64,000 bases of DNA from assembly GCF_036090055.1 (NCBI RefSeq), contig NZ_CP107970.1, forward strand, positions 3,722,501-3,786,500, written 5' to 3'. Source of the DNA: Nocardioides sp. NBC_00368. GTDB taxonomy: Bacteria; Actinomycetota; Actinomycetes; Propionibacteriales; Nocardioidaceae. The notes below the pieces were generated by a model. That model was not told the origin of the DNA. It worked only from the letters and a program-made list of their open reading frames with translations, and ran no database searches. Positions 37,119 to 46,150 of the stretch are shown in pieces. Both the position numbers and the translations under genes were made by a program. Numbering within the stretch: position 1 is the first letter of the stretch; every line of letters starts with the position of its first letter.

Positions 37119-38075
37119 CTAGTCCTTGCTGGGCTGCGTCTCGACCTTGTCCACCAGCCACTCGTCGCCGACCTGGGCCATCGTGAGCATCGCGTACTCC
37201 TGGTAGCCGATCGGGGTGCTCCGCTGGGCGTTGGTGACCTGACGGTCGACCAGCACCAGGATCTGCACGGTGTCGTCGGAGACCCGGATGACGCCGGCGT
37301 CGACCGGGGCGAGCGTCTTCACCACGGTCTTCGTCTCGGGAACGTTGTCGACGAGCACCGCGAAGAGGCGGTCGTAGTCCTCGCGGTAGTCCTTCGTCAT
37401 CACGTCGTGAGCCTTGCTCTTCGACTCGTCCATCTTGCTGTAGTCGTAGGACAGCAGCGGGACCACGGCCTTCTTGGCCGCCTCGAGGGCCACCGCGCCC
37501 TGCTCCTCGACGAGCAGCTTGTGGTTGCGGGTGATCTGCTTGCCCACCGCGCCCTCGACCGTGCTGGTCGTGACGTTGTTGTTGGAGACGGTCTCGACCT
37601 TCTCCTGCCCGAAGAAGACCACGCCAGCGGCGACGACCGCTGCCAGGGCGAGGGCGCCGGCGGCGAGCAGTCCCCACGTCGGGAGCACCGGGAGCGTACG
37701 GCCGCCGGACTCCTTCGCCTCGCCTTCGGAGTCTTCGGCGTCCTCGGGAGCGTCCGGTACGTCCTCGGCCACCGCGTCCTCGACAGCAGCGGTCTCCACG
37801 GCGGCCTCAGGACCGTCGTCATCGGCCTCGTCGCTCTCGTCCTCGTCGCTCTCGGCGGCGGCGGCCTCCAAGGCGGCGAGCTCGGCGTCGTACGCAGCCC
37901 GCTTGTCAGCGTCCAGAAGGACGGCGGCGGCCTCGTTGAGGGTGCGGAAGCGACGGTCGGTCGGGTCCAGATCGGCGATCGCCGACTTCCACGCCGCCCG
38001 GATGTCGTCGGTGGCGGCGTCGGGCTCGACGTCGAGCAGGTCGTACCAGGTCGGAGAAGTCATCGTGGAACTCAT
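37119..38075 (-). CDS. Mce-associated membrane protein with N-terminal J-like domain
   Basis: 318 residues, last gene of the mce operon. Residues ~8-66 resemble a DnaJ J-domain (TWYDLLDVEPDAATDDIRAAW, then FRTLNEAAAVLLDADKRAAYD) but the HPD motif that activates DnaK is absent (LDPTD there). An acidic Asp/Glu/Ala linker follows (~75-130), then one membrane helix (LLAAGALALAAVVAAGVVFF, ~140) and an extracytoplasmic Mce-associated domain (~165-318). The J-like part is cytoplasmic. ATG 38075 overlaps the previous stop (ATGA). Probably stabilises or tethers the Mce complex; loss of HPD argues against chaperone activation. Confidence 0.82.
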   Translation of the reverse strand: MSSTMTSPTWYDLLDVEPDAATDDIRAAWKSAIADLDPTDRRFRTLNEAAAVLLDADKRAAYDAELAALEAAAAESDEDESDEADDDGPEAAVETAAVEDAVAEDVPDAPEDAEDSEGEAKESGGRTLPVLPTWGLLAAGALALAAVVAAGVVFFGQEKVETVSNNNVTTSTVEGAVGKQITRNHKLLVEEQGAVALEAAKKAVVPLLSYDYSKMDESKSKAHDVMTKDYREDYDRLFAVLVDNVPETKTVVKTLAPVDAGVIRVSDDTVQILVLVDRQVTNAQRSTPIGYQEYAMLTMAQVGDEWLVDKVETQPSKD

Positions 38076-38704
38076 GGTGTCACCCCTTCGCTGCTTTCCG
38101 AAGTAGGAGCCTCCTCGGCGGGATACCAGTCGTCGACCAGCCACTTCCCGTCCTGCTTCACGAGCTCCACCTCCGTCCGCGCGAGCTGCCGCGCCGCCTC
38201 GACGCGCTCCTCGGAGCCCTCGGACTTCGGGTAGCTGACCGCGAGCTCGGCGACGACCAGCACGGTCGCGCTGTCCTCGTCGAGACCGGCGACCGCCGTG
38301 CCGTGCACGTCGCTGGTGCGGCCGACGCCCTGCTGGACGACGGTGGCTTCGGCGAAGGCGACGTTGCCCAGGAAGCTCTTCTCGAACTTGGGGGTGAGCA
38401 GCGCACCGACCTCCTTGCGGTAGTCCGGCATCGTCTTCTTGTCGCTGCCGATGTCCTCGGGACCGTAGGTGTTGACCCGCCCGACGAACTTGTCGGCGGC
38501 GGCCATCACCTGCTCGCGCTGGCTCACCACGGACTCGTCGGCGCCGCGGGTCAGCTGCCAGCCGACGTAGCCGATGGCGGCGATGATGACGGCGATCAGC
38601 AGCGCCAGCACGCCCCAGCGGAGCAGAGCGCCCGGCCTCGCCGTCGCCTGGTCGTTCCCTGAGCCGGTCTCCGTGTCGGGTCCGGGGTCGGTCGTGGTGC
38701 TCAA
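38072..38704 (-). CDS. Mce-associated membrane protein
   Basis: 210 residues: short cytoplasmic tail, one helix (WGVLALLIAVIIAAIGYVGW, ~30-50), and an extracytoplasmic domain with the pattern of Mce-associated proteins (VMAAADKFVGRVNTYGPED, GKWLVDDWYP at the end). The start is TTG 38704; the codon three upstream is a stop, so no extension is possible. This TTG overlaps the TGA of the short ORF at 38701-38823 (TTGA), giving translational coupling. Confidence 0.85.
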   Translation of the reverse strand: MSTTTDPGPDTETGSGNDQATARPGALLRWGVLALLIAVIIAAIGYVGWQLTRGADESVVSQREQVMAAADKFVGRVNTYGPEDIGSDKKTMPDYRKEVGALLTPKFEKSFLGNVAFAEATVVQQGVGRTSDVHGTAVAGLDEDSATVLVVAELAVSYPKSEGSEERVEAARQLARTEVELVKQDGKWLVDDWYPAEEAPTSESSEGVTP

Positions 38705-38823
38705 AGCGGATCACTCTCTGTGGTCAGTGGCTCCAGGAGCCATTTCCAGGCGTCATCACCGTACGCCGCCGGCGAATCGGTCGATGCGGCAGCACTCCGG
38801 GCCCCGACCCCGGCTGGCTGCAT
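38701..38823 (-). CDS. 40-codon ORF repeating the mceF C-terminus, in frame after its stop
   Basis: In the same frame as mceF, the codons after its TAG stay open (starting RDDFDHMQPAG) to a TGA that overlaps the start of the next gene. An ATG at 38823 could start a 40-aa peptide. It contains AYGDDAWKWLLEPL, nearly the same as SYGDDAWKWLYLQP at the mceF C-terminus; the two DNA copies differ mainly at third codon positions, so selection acted on both or the duplication is old. It may be a relict of the original mceF end, a separate peptide, or an extension made by stop read-through. Confidence 0.45.
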   Translation of the reverse strand: MQPAGVGARSAAASTDSPAAYGDDAWKWLLEPLTTESDPL

Positions 38824-38841
38824 GTGGTCGAAGTCGTCGCG

Positions 38842-40110
38842 CTACTGGGTCTCCATCGGCTGGAGGTAGAGCCACTTCCAGGCGTCGTCGCCGTAGGAGG
38901 ACGGCGCCGCGGTCGACACCGAGGTGTCCTCCGCCTCGTCCCAGGTCAGCATGCCCGTCTCCGGGTCGAAGGTGGCCACCGAGCTGGGAGCGCCGACCGC
39001 GGCACGTGGGACCTGGCTGGAGCCGCGGGCGTTGGACTTGGACGGGGACTCGGTGCAGGTGACGTCGGTGTTGAACGGACGGCTCTGCAGGTCCAGCGGG
39101 CTGCGCTTCTTCGTGCTCTGGTAGCCCTGCTTGCACGGAGGCTGAGTCGTGATCGCCATCCCGAAGTGTGCCTGGGCCAGACCCGGGTGGCCGACGTCGA
39201 CAACCGCGAAGCTGCCCTCCACGACGATCGGGAAGATGGAGAGCACGTGCTTGAGGCCGGGCAGGTTCTTCCGGACGACCTTGCCCGTCACCAGCACCTG
39301 GTTGAGGAGCTCGCCGATCTCCACCTGGTTCTGCTCCAGGAACATCCGCAGCTCCGTGGCGCCTGCCGAGCCGCTCTCGATCAGCTTGATCAGGTCCTTG
39401 TTGGAACCGGCGAGCGTGCCGGTGAACAGCTCCAGGTCGGTCGCGAACGACTTGATCGCCGAGGTGCTGTCCAGCTGTCCCTGGAGGACGGTGTTGCTGT
39501 CCCGGATCAGCTGGGTGGTGAGCCCGAAGTTCTGGTCGGCGGTCTCCACGAAGGCTGTGCCGGTGTCGATGATGGTCTGCAGGTCACGGCCGGTGCCGGC
39601 GAAACCCTTGCCCAGCTCGTCGACCGTGGTGGTCAACGCTTCCTTGTCGACCGAGTTGACCGTCGTGGTGATGTCCTCGAGCAGCTTCTCGGTCGGCAGC
39701 GGTGTCGTGGTGGCCGCACGGGCGATCTCCGACCCGTCTTCGAGGTAGGGCGAGCCCTTCGACTGCGGCTGCAGCTCGACGTACTGCTCACCGACGGCGG
39801 AGCGGTTGCCGACCACGGCGAGGCTGTCCGCCGGGATCTTGTCCTTCCAGGCGTTGTCGATCTTCAGGGTGACGTCGACACCGCTGCGGTTGAGCACCAG
39901 CTCACCGACCTGGCCGATCTTGACGCCGCGGTAGTCGATCTCGGCGTCCTCGTAGATGCCTCCGGACTGCGCGAAGTGAGCCACCACGACGTAGTGGTCC
40001 TTGACGAACAGGGACCCCAGGCGGGCGTAGCGCGCACCGACGAAGCTGACCCCGACCAGGGTGATCAGCAGGAAGATCATGAGCTGCATCTTGGTGCGGC
40101 GGGTGATCAT
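38842..40110 (-). CDS. MCE-family protein, MceF position
   Basis: 422 residues. N-terminal membrane helix (MQLMIFLLITLVGVSFVGARY), MCE domain ~40-120 (VVAHFAQSGGIYEDAEIDYRG, VGEQYVELQPQ), a long helical region (~130-290) thought to build the tunnel, and a polar C-terminal tail ending GDDAWKWLYLQPMETQ. Sixth MCE protein of the hexamer that carries lipids across the envelope. ATG 40110 overlaps the MceE stop (ATGA). The TAG stop is followed by an in-frame copy of its C-terminal motif. Confidence 0.9.
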   Translation of the reverse strand: MITRRTKMQLMIFLLITLVGVSFVGARYARLGSLFVKDHYVVVAHFAQSGGIYEDAEIDYRGVKIGQVGELVLNRSGVDVTLKIDNAWKDKIPADSLAVVGNRSAVGEQYVELQPQSKGSPYLEDGSEIARAATTTPLPTEKLLEDITTTVNSVDKEALTTTVDELGKGFAGTGRDLQTIIDTGTAFVETADQNFGLTTQLIRDSNTVLQGQLDSTSAIKSFATDLELFTGTLAGSNKDLIKLIESGSAGATELRMFLEQNQVEIGELLNQVLVTGKVVRKNLPGLKHVLSIFPIVVEGSFAVVDVGHPGLAQAHFGMAITTQPPCKQGYQSTKKRSPLDLQSRPFNTDVTCTESPSKSNARGSSQVPRAAVGAPSSVATFDPETGMLTWDEAEDTSVSTAAPSSYGDDAWKWLYLQPMETQ

Positions 40111-41630
40111 GAGACGCCCTCCATGTGAGTGTTGCTGGCGGTGCTCAGCGCCGGGATCATGAGGGAGGTCAGACCCGGATCGAGTTCCTTGCTCAGCTCG
40201 TCGTACGACACCGCGTGCGTCCCGGGGGTCGCCCCGGCTCGGCAGAAGAGAAGCAGTACGCAGCCCGAACCGTCGTCGCCTGACGTACCGCCGCTCGTGC
40301 TCGGGGTCAGATCCAGGTCGAGCCCGAGGAGGTCGGTCAGCGTGCTGATCAGTCCGGACGGGAGTGCGTTGCAGGCCCGGCGTACCTCGCTGGTGGTGCC
40401 CTTTCCCGAGAGGGCACCGGTCAGCACCTCCTGGCACGCCGACAACGACTTCGCGAAGGCGCCGTCGCAGACCTTGTCCAACGCCCCGTTCAGCGCGTCG
40501 AGCAGCTGCTGACCCTCCCGGCCCTGGAGGTGCCGGATGACCTCGTCCTTGGCCCAGCACACGGTCGCGGGGACATCGGGCGCGTTGTCGAGCAAGGTGT
40601 CGAGATTGAGGTCGAGCGTGACGTCGAGGTTGACGAAGTCGCCCTGGTGCAGGTTGCGGGCGGTCTGGGGCGAGCCACCGACGGCCGCGTCGACGAACGG
40701 GTAGGTGAGGATCGTGTTCATCGCCCGGACGAAGTCGTCCCCGGAGTCGGCCAGGTTCGACAGGACCGGCTCGAGGTCCTTGATGATGCCGATGGTGTTG
40801 TCCTTGGACGCCCTGATGACGCGTACGCCGGTGTCCCCGAGCCGCTCGAGGGCCTGAAGCATCTTGACCAGGTCGGCGCGCTGCTTGTCGATGCTGGAGA
40901 GCGCCGACGGCAGCTCGTCGAGCGCGGCGTCGATGGAACCCATCTGCGCGTTGGTGGCCTTCGCCAGCGCGTCGAGCGCCTCGATGGCCGCGACGATCTT
41001 CTCCTTGTTGTTGTCGAGGTCGCGCGCCAGCTTCTCCACCTGGTGGAGAACAGAGCGAGCCGAGTCCTCGCGACCTTCGAGCGCCTTGTTGAGCTCGGTC
41101 GAGATCGTCTTCAGCTGGGCGACGCCGCCACCGTTGAGCAGCAGGCTCAATGCACTGAAGACCTCTTCGATCTCCGGGTTGCGGCCGGTCTGGGACAGCG
41201 GGATGGTCGAACCGTCGGTGAGCTTCGTCGACTCGGGCTCCGCCGGGCGCTCCAGAGAGACGAACTTCTCGCCGAGCAGCGAGGTCTGCTGGATCGAGGC
41301 CCGTACGTTGGCGGGCAGGTCCACGTCCTTCTTCAGCAGCATCTCGACGGTGGCGACACCGTCGTCGAGCCAGATCTTCTCGATCTTGCCGACGTCGATG
41401 TCCTCGAGCTTGACGGTCGACTGCGGCACCAGGTCGAGGGTGTCCTGGAACTGTGCGGTGACCGAGATCGCGTCGTCCCCGGCGTCCACCCCGCCCGGGA
41501 GCGGGAGGTCGTAGACGGAGAAGCTGCCGCAGCCGGTCAGCATCAGGGCACCGACGATGACGCCGACGAACGCCTGGACGGCGCGCTTCATGGTCGTCGG
41601 CACAGTTCGCTTCGGGCTCCGCTTCAGCAT
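40107..41630 (-). CDS. MCE-family lipoprotein, MceE position
   Basis: 507 residues. Signal with lipobox LMLTGC (~30-35), so it is lipid-anchored like mycobacterial MceE/Lpr proteins. MCE domain ~45-130 (ISVTAQFQDTLDLVPQSTVKLEDIDVG), helical tunnel region to ~330, and a Cys-containing C-terminal part (CWAKDEV, CDGAF, CQEV). ATG 41630 shares one base with the MceD stop. A second in-frame ATG (MKRAVQAF) at residue 14 would also serve. Confidence 0.9.
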   Translation of the reverse strand: MLKRSPKRTVPTTMKRAVQAFVGVIVGALMLTGCGSFSVYDLPLPGGVDAGDDAISVTAQFQDTLDLVPQSTVKLEDIDVGKIEKIWLDDGVATVEMLLKKDVDLPANVRASIQQTSLLGEKFVSLERPAEPESTKLTDGSTIPLSQTGRNPEIEEVFSALSLLLNGGGVAQLKTISTELNKALEGREDSARSVLHQVEKLARDLDNNKEKIVAAIEALDALAKATNAQMGSIDAALDELPSALSSIDKQRADLVKMLQALERLGDTGVRVIRASKDNTIGIIKDLEPVLSNLADSGDDFVRAMNTILTYPFVDAAVGGSPQTARNLHQGDFVNLDVTLDLNLDTLLDNAPDVPATVCWAKDEVIRHLQGREGQQLLDALNGALDKVCDGAFAKSLSACQEVLTGALSGKGTTSEVRRACNALPSGLISTLTDLLGLDLDLTPSTSGGTSGDDGSGCVLLLFCRAGATPGTHAVSYDELSKELDPGLTSLMIPALSTASNTHMEGVS

Positions 41631-42772
41631 TACTCCGTCACCTCCACCAGGCCGCCGAGCGACATGTCATAGGGCACCCCGTAGGACGAGCCCGTGCCGG
41701 GACCGATCGCCGCGGAACGGTTGAGGCCTGGCATCTGCCGGATCTGGCTGCAGATCTCGGCACTGCTGCCGTTGGTCGCCTGGTCCACGAGGCTGCACAG
41801 GAACGCGGCGGGGTTCTGGGTGATCTCGTCGATGACCATCGAGATGTTGGCGTTGGTGTCCAACGTGCCGGTCTCCGGGTTGTACGCATGTCCCAGGTTG
41901 GTGAGAGCCAGCGGCGCGGTCCGCAGGCTCTCGTCGAGTGCCTTGCGCTGCTTCACGAGCACCTTGCTGATCCGGTTCAGACCCTGGATGTCCTCACGCA
42001 GGATCGCCTTGTTCTCCCTGACGAACTGGGTCACCTTGGTCAGCGCCACCGACAGGTTCTTCAACGAAGCTGCCAACTCCTCGCGCTCGCCCTCGAGCAT
42101 CGAGGACACCTCCGCGAGGGCCTGGGCGAAGTCGCGTACGGTCTGGTCGTTCTCAGCGAGCGTGCCGATGAAGCCCTCGAGCTGCTCGGCCGAGTCGAAG
42201 AACTGCTCGTCGCGGTTGTCGAGCGTCCTGGTCAGCTTGCCGAGGTCGCTGACCGTCGAGTTGATCTTCTCGCCCTGGCCACCGAGGTTCTTCGCGGTCT
42301 GCTGCAGCAGGTCGGTGAGGGCGCCGTTCTTGTTGGCGCCGTCCGGACCGAGCGCGACCACCAGGTCGTCGACGCTGGAGTAGATCTGGTCGAGCTCGAC
42401 CGGGACCGACGTCTTGTCGGTGCTCAGCACCGCCCCGTCGTCCATCTTCTCGCCGCCGGCGTAGGCGGGCGTGACCTGGACGTAGCGGTCACCGACGATG
42501 GAGGGCGAGATGATCACGGCCTTCCCGTCGGCGGGCAGGTCGACGTCCTCCCGGTATTCCATGGTGACCTTGACGTCGGTGCCGTTCGGCTCGACGGTGG
42601 TCACCTTGCCGACGGCGACACCGAGCACGCGCAGGTCGCTGCCCTCGTAGAGGGAGACCGTGCGCGGGAAGTGCGCCACCAGCGTCTTCTCGCCGGTGTC
42701 TCGGACCAGTGCCCAGGCGCCGACGCCGAGGACGAGGGCACCGATGATGATCGGGACGATGTACTTGTTCAC
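41630..42772 (-). CDS. MCE-family protein, MceD position
   Basis: 380 residues. GTG 42772 gives VNKYIVPIIIGALVLGVGAWALV, the membrane anchor; it overlaps the MceC stop (GTGA). MCE domain ~30-115 (LVAHFPRTVSLYEGSDLRVLGV, IVGDRYVQVTP), helical region, Pro/Gly-rich tail. Member of the hexameric Mce tunnel. Confidence 0.9.
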   Translation of the reverse strand: MNKYIVPIIIGALVLGVGAWALVRDTGEKTLVAHFPRTVSLYEGSDLRVLGVAVGKVTTVEPNGTDVKVTMEYREDVDLPADGKAVIISPSIVGDRYVQVTPAYAGGEKMDDGAVLSTDKTSVPVELDQIYSSVDDLVVALGPDGANKNGALTDLLQQTAKNLGGQGEKINSTVSDLGKLTRTLDNRDEQFFDSAEQLEGFIGTLAENDQTVRDFAQALAEVSSMLEGEREELAASLKNLSVALTKVTQFVRENKAILREDIQGLNRISKVLVKQRKALDESLRTAPLALTNLGHAYNPETGTLDTNANISMVIDEITQNPAAFLCSLVDQATNGSSAEICSQIRQMPGLNRSAAIGPGTGSSYGVPYDMSLGGLVEVTE

Positions 42773-43743
42773 GGAGTCCTCCCAGTGACTGCCGGGACGG
42801 GAGGTATGTTCTGGACGTAGGTGTCCCACCAGGGGCCGTTGCCCAGGGTGTTGTTGAAGACCCTGTAGAACGGCGCCATCAGGTTCAGCGACTTCTCGAG
42901 GTTCTCCTCGTTCTTCGTGAACACGTCGAGGATCACGTCGAGACTCTCGAGGGCCGGCTTGAGATCTGCGCGGCTGTCGTCGACCAGCTGGGAGAGCTCC
43001 TTCGAGAGCTGCTGGGTGGACAGGAGCAGGTTGTGGACCGCCTCGCGTCGCTCCACCAGGGCCACGAAGAGCTGGTTGGCGTCGTTCATCAGCGTGATCA
43101 GGTCTTCGTCGCGCTCGTCGAGCACCTTGGTCACCCGGTCGAGCTGGGTGAGCAGCGACTCGATGCGCTCGTCCTTGGCAGCCAGGTTGCGGGAGAGCTC
43201 CGAGACCCCGGTGAGGGCGGCCTGGAACTCCTCCGGCGTCGACCTGGTCAGGTCGGCGAGCGTGGTGAGAGCTGCGGCGAGCTGGTCCTTGTCGATGTTG
43301 GCGGAGGTGTCGGCCAGACCCTCGAAGGCCTGGACCACGTCGTAGGGCGACTCCGTACGGTCCACCGGGATGGTGGCGCCGGCCTTCATCTGGCCCTCGC
43401 CGGCCGGCTGGAGCTCGAGGAACATGTCGCCGAGCAGCGTCTTCACGCGTACGCCGGCGCCGGAGTTCTCCCCGAAGTTGACCTTCTCACGGATCTTGAA
43501 GCCGACCTTGACCTTGTTGCCGTCGAGCTCGATCGAGTCGACCTTGCCGACCCGGACGCCGGCCACCCGGACCTCGTCGCCGGTCTTCAGGCCACCAGCC
43601 TCGGAGAAGTTGGCGTAGTAGGTGGTGCCGCCACCGATCAGCGGCAGGCTGTCGGCCTTGAACGCCATCGCCATCAGCATGGCGAGGACGGCGATCGAGA
43701 CGGCGCCGATCTTGACTGGGTTACGTTCGCGGAAGGGAATCAT
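42769..43743 (-). CDS. MCE-family protein, MceC position
   Basis: 324 residues. I use ATG 43743 (MIPFRERNPVKIG), which overlaps the MceB stop as ATGA, rather than the GTG four codons upstream. Anchor helix VSIAVLAMLMAMAF, MCE domain ~38-120 (TYYANFSEAGGLKTGDEVRVAG, TLLGDMFLELQPA), then a long heptad-rich helix. Confidence 0.9.
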   Translation of the reverse strand: MIPFRERNPVKIGAVSIAVLAMLMAMAFKADSLPLIGGGTTYYANFSEAGGLKTGDEVRVAGVRVGKVDSIELDGNKVKVGFKIREKVNFGENSGAGVRVKTLLGDMFLELQPAGEGQMKAGATIPVDRTESPYDVVQAFEGLADTSANIDKDQLAAALTTLADLTRSTPEEFQAALTGVSELSRNLAAKDERIESLLTQLDRVTKVLDERDEDLITLMNDANQLFVALVERREAVHNLLLSTQQLSKELSQLVDDSRADLKPALESLDVILDVFTKNEENLEKSLNLMAPFYRVFNNTLGNGPWWDTYVQNIPPVPAVTGRTP

Positions 43744-44792
43744 CCGAGGTTGCACCTCGCTTGACCGGGCTGGTAGATCGGGATGTCGAGGTCCTTGCCC
43801 TCAGGATCGCGGATCGTTCCCCGCAGGCCGCACAGGTAGAAGTTGAACCAACCACCGTAGGTGGCCGTCGCCCCGATCTTGTCCAGCTTGATCGGCTGGA
43901 GCTCGAGGGCGTCGTCGAGCTGCCTCTTGTCCTTGGCCACCTCGTCGGAGAACCGCCGGGCCTCACGCAGGTCCTCCAGGAGCGGGTCCTTCGCGTCGTG
44001 CACCAGGCCGGCGGTCTCCACGGAGAGCGCCGAGATCTGGTCGAGGGAACCCAGGATCGCCTCGCGGTCCTTGTTGAGGCCGCCGACGAAGTCGCGGAAG
44101 GTCACGATCAGGCTGGAGAGCTCCTTCTCCCGGTCGCCCACGTGCTCGAGCACCTCGGTGAGATTGTCGATCAGGGCGTTGATGATCTGATCCTTCTCCG
44201 CCAGCGTCGAGGTCAGCGACGCCGTGTGGGAGAGCAGGCTCTCCAGCGTGCCGCCCTCGCCCTGGAACACCTGGACGATCTCGTACGACAGCGTGTTCAC
44301 GTCGTTCGGCGACAGCGCCTGGAACAGCGGCTTGAATCCGTTGAAGAGCACGGTCAGGTCGAGCGCCGGGTGGGTCTGACCGACCGGGATCGTCTGACCC
44401 TCCTGCAGCGCCGACGCGTCGCCCACCAGCTGGTTGGTGAGCGCGAGGTAGCGCTGGCCGATCAGGTTGCGGTACTTGATCGTCGCCTCGGTGGTCGTCG
44501 CGAGCTGCTGCGCGCTGTCCACCGTGAAGGTGACCACGGCGCTGCGGGCGTCGTCGGAGATCTCGATGCCCTTCACCGAGCCGACCTTGACCCCCGAGAT
44601 GCGTACGTCGTCGCCCTTGTTCACGCCGGTGACGTCGGTGAAGACCGCCTTGTACTCATCGGTCTGGCCGAAGGTCACGTTGCCGATCGTGATCGCGAGC
44701 AGCGCGGTGGCCAGCGTCGTGACGACGATGAAGACGATCAGCTTCCAGAAGTCCTGGAAGGTCTTCGCATCGAAGAGCTTGACTGCGCTCAC
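43740..44792 (-). CDS. MCE-family protein, MceB position
   Basis: 350 residues. GTG 44792 overlaps the MceA stop (GTGA). Anchor helix (LIVFIVVTTLATALLAITIG), MCE domain ~45-125 (YKAVFTDVTGVNKGDDVRISG, IGQRYLALT), helical region, and a C-terminal Cys pair (NFYLCGLRG...ARCNLG). Confidence 0.9.
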   Translation of the reverse strand: MSAVKLFDAKTFQDFWKLIVFIVVTTLATALLAITIGNVTFGQTDEYKAVFTDVTGVNKGDDVRISGVKVGSVKGIEISDDARSAVVTFTVDSAQQLATTTEATIKYRNLIGQRYLALTNQLVGDASALQEGQTIPVGQTHPALDLTVLFNGFKPLFQALSPNDVNTLSYEIVQVFQGEGGTLESLLSHTASLTSTLAEKDQIINALIDNLTEVLEHVGDREKELSSLIVTFRDFVGGLNKDREAILGSLDQISALSVETAGLVHDAKDPLLEDLREARRFSDEVAKDKRQLDDALELQPIKLDKIGATATYGGWFNFYLCGLRGTIRDPEGKDLDIPIYQPGQARCNLG

Positions 44793-46150
44793 TGGTAGCT
44801 CACCTCCGCTCCGCGTGCCGCCGGCCCGAGCATCAGCGCGCCGAGGTCGGGGACCTCATCGGCACTCATGCCCAGTCCCGGAGCGAACAGCTCGTTGATG
44901 ACATCGGCCTCGGCCGACGTACCGACATAGGACAGGGGCGAGAACTCGGTGGTCCCGGTCGCTGCACGCATGGTGCCCTTTCCGGTGGGCTCGTCGACTC
45001 CGTCGTCGACGTTGGGAACCTGGGTGAAGGGGTTCTTCTGGTTCCACGGGGCGTTCGGGAGCTGTCCGCACTCGGGACCGATATCCGCGCCGTAGCGCGG
45101 TTTGTCCTTGGTCGACCACGGACGTGACTGGTGCGGCAGGGTCTCCAGCGTGATGTGGACGGTGTAGTTGCGGAACACCTCGGTGAACTCGTCGGTCAGG
45201 ATGTCCATGCCACCGATCAGGCACGGGAACATCGGCGCATAGCGCGCCAGCGCCTGGGTGACCGGCCGGCCGACCTCACCGAGCTGGATCAGCGTGTCTC
45301 CGTTGTCGTCGAGGAATCCGTCAGCGGTGTTCGAGAACGCGGTGACGTCGGTCAGCATCTTGTTGAGCTGGTCCTCGCGGTCCTCGAGCGTGGTCGCGGT
45401 GACGATGGTGTTGCGCAGGATCTGGCCCAGCTCGGGCAGCACGGCCTGGTAGGTGCCGGAGACCTTCGTGGCGAGCTCGAGGTCCTCGATCAGCGCCGGG
45501 ATCTCGGGGTTGAGCCGCTTCAGGTAGGAGTCGAGGGTGTCGAGCGACTCACCGAGCTTCTCGCCACGGCCTTCGAGCGCGGTGGCCATCGCGTTGAGGG
45601 TCATGTTGAGGTCGGCCGGCTGGATCGTCCTCAGCAGCGGGTAGAGGTCACGCAGCACGGCCTGGACCTCGGTGGCCATCTTCGTCTTCTCGATCACCGC
45701 GCCGGGCTGGATCGGCTCGGTGAAGTCGGTGTCGGGCGGGACCAGCGAGACGTACTTCTGCCCGAAGAGCGTCTTGGGGAGGATGGCGCCGGTCACGTCG
45801 GGGTGGACCTTGCTGATCTCGTCGGGGAACAGCCCCAGGGTCAGCTCGGCGCCCTCGTCGGTCGGCTTCATCTCGAGTACCTCGCCGACGATCAGGCCAC
45901 GGACCTTGACGTCGGCGCGCTCGGGCAGCTGGAGGCCGATGCGGTCGGCCTTGAGGGTGATCTCCTCGAAGTTGCCGAACCTGTTGGTGAACTGGGCCCA
46001 GGTCAGAGCGAGCGCGGCGAGAACCAGGACGATGAAGACGACCCCGAGGATCTTGCCCTTCTGCCGAGCCCAGGCGAGGGCCACCGCGCTCCGCTTGTGG
46101 GGAGCGGGCACGTGGTGCTCGATGCCGTCTCGGGTGAGTGTCTGAGTCAT
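44789..46150 (-). CDS. MCE-family protein, MceA position
   Basis: 453 residues. Cytoplasmic N-terminus of ~30 residues, anchor helix (ILGVVFIVLVLAALALTW), MCE domain ~60-145 (ITLKADRIGLQLPERADVKVRG, LFGQKYVSLVP), tunnel helices and a long C-terminal domain. First MCE subunit after the permeases; ATG 46150 overlaps the YrbEB stop (ATGA). Confidence 0.9.
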   Translation of the reverse strand: MTQTLTRDGIEHHVPAPHKRSAVALAWARQKGKILGVVFIVLVLAALALTWAQFTNRFGNFEEITLKADRIGLQLPERADVKVRGLIVGEVLEMKPTDEGAELTLGLFPDEISKVHPDVTGAILPKTLFGQKYVSLVPPDTDFTEPIQPGAVIEKTKMATEVQAVLRDLYPLLRTIQPADLNMTLNAMATALEGRGEKLGESLDTLDSYLKRLNPEIPALIEDLELATKVSGTYQAVLPELGQILRNTIVTATTLEDREDQLNKMLTDVTAFSNTADGFLDDNGDTLIQLGEVGRPVTQALARYAPMFPCLIGGMDILTDEFTEVFRNYTVHITLETLPHQSRPWSTKDKPRYGADIGPECGQLPNAPWNQKNPFTQVPNVDDGVDEPTGKGTMRAATGTTEFSPLSYVGTSAEADVINELFAPGLGMSADEVPDLGALMLGPAARGAEVSYQ

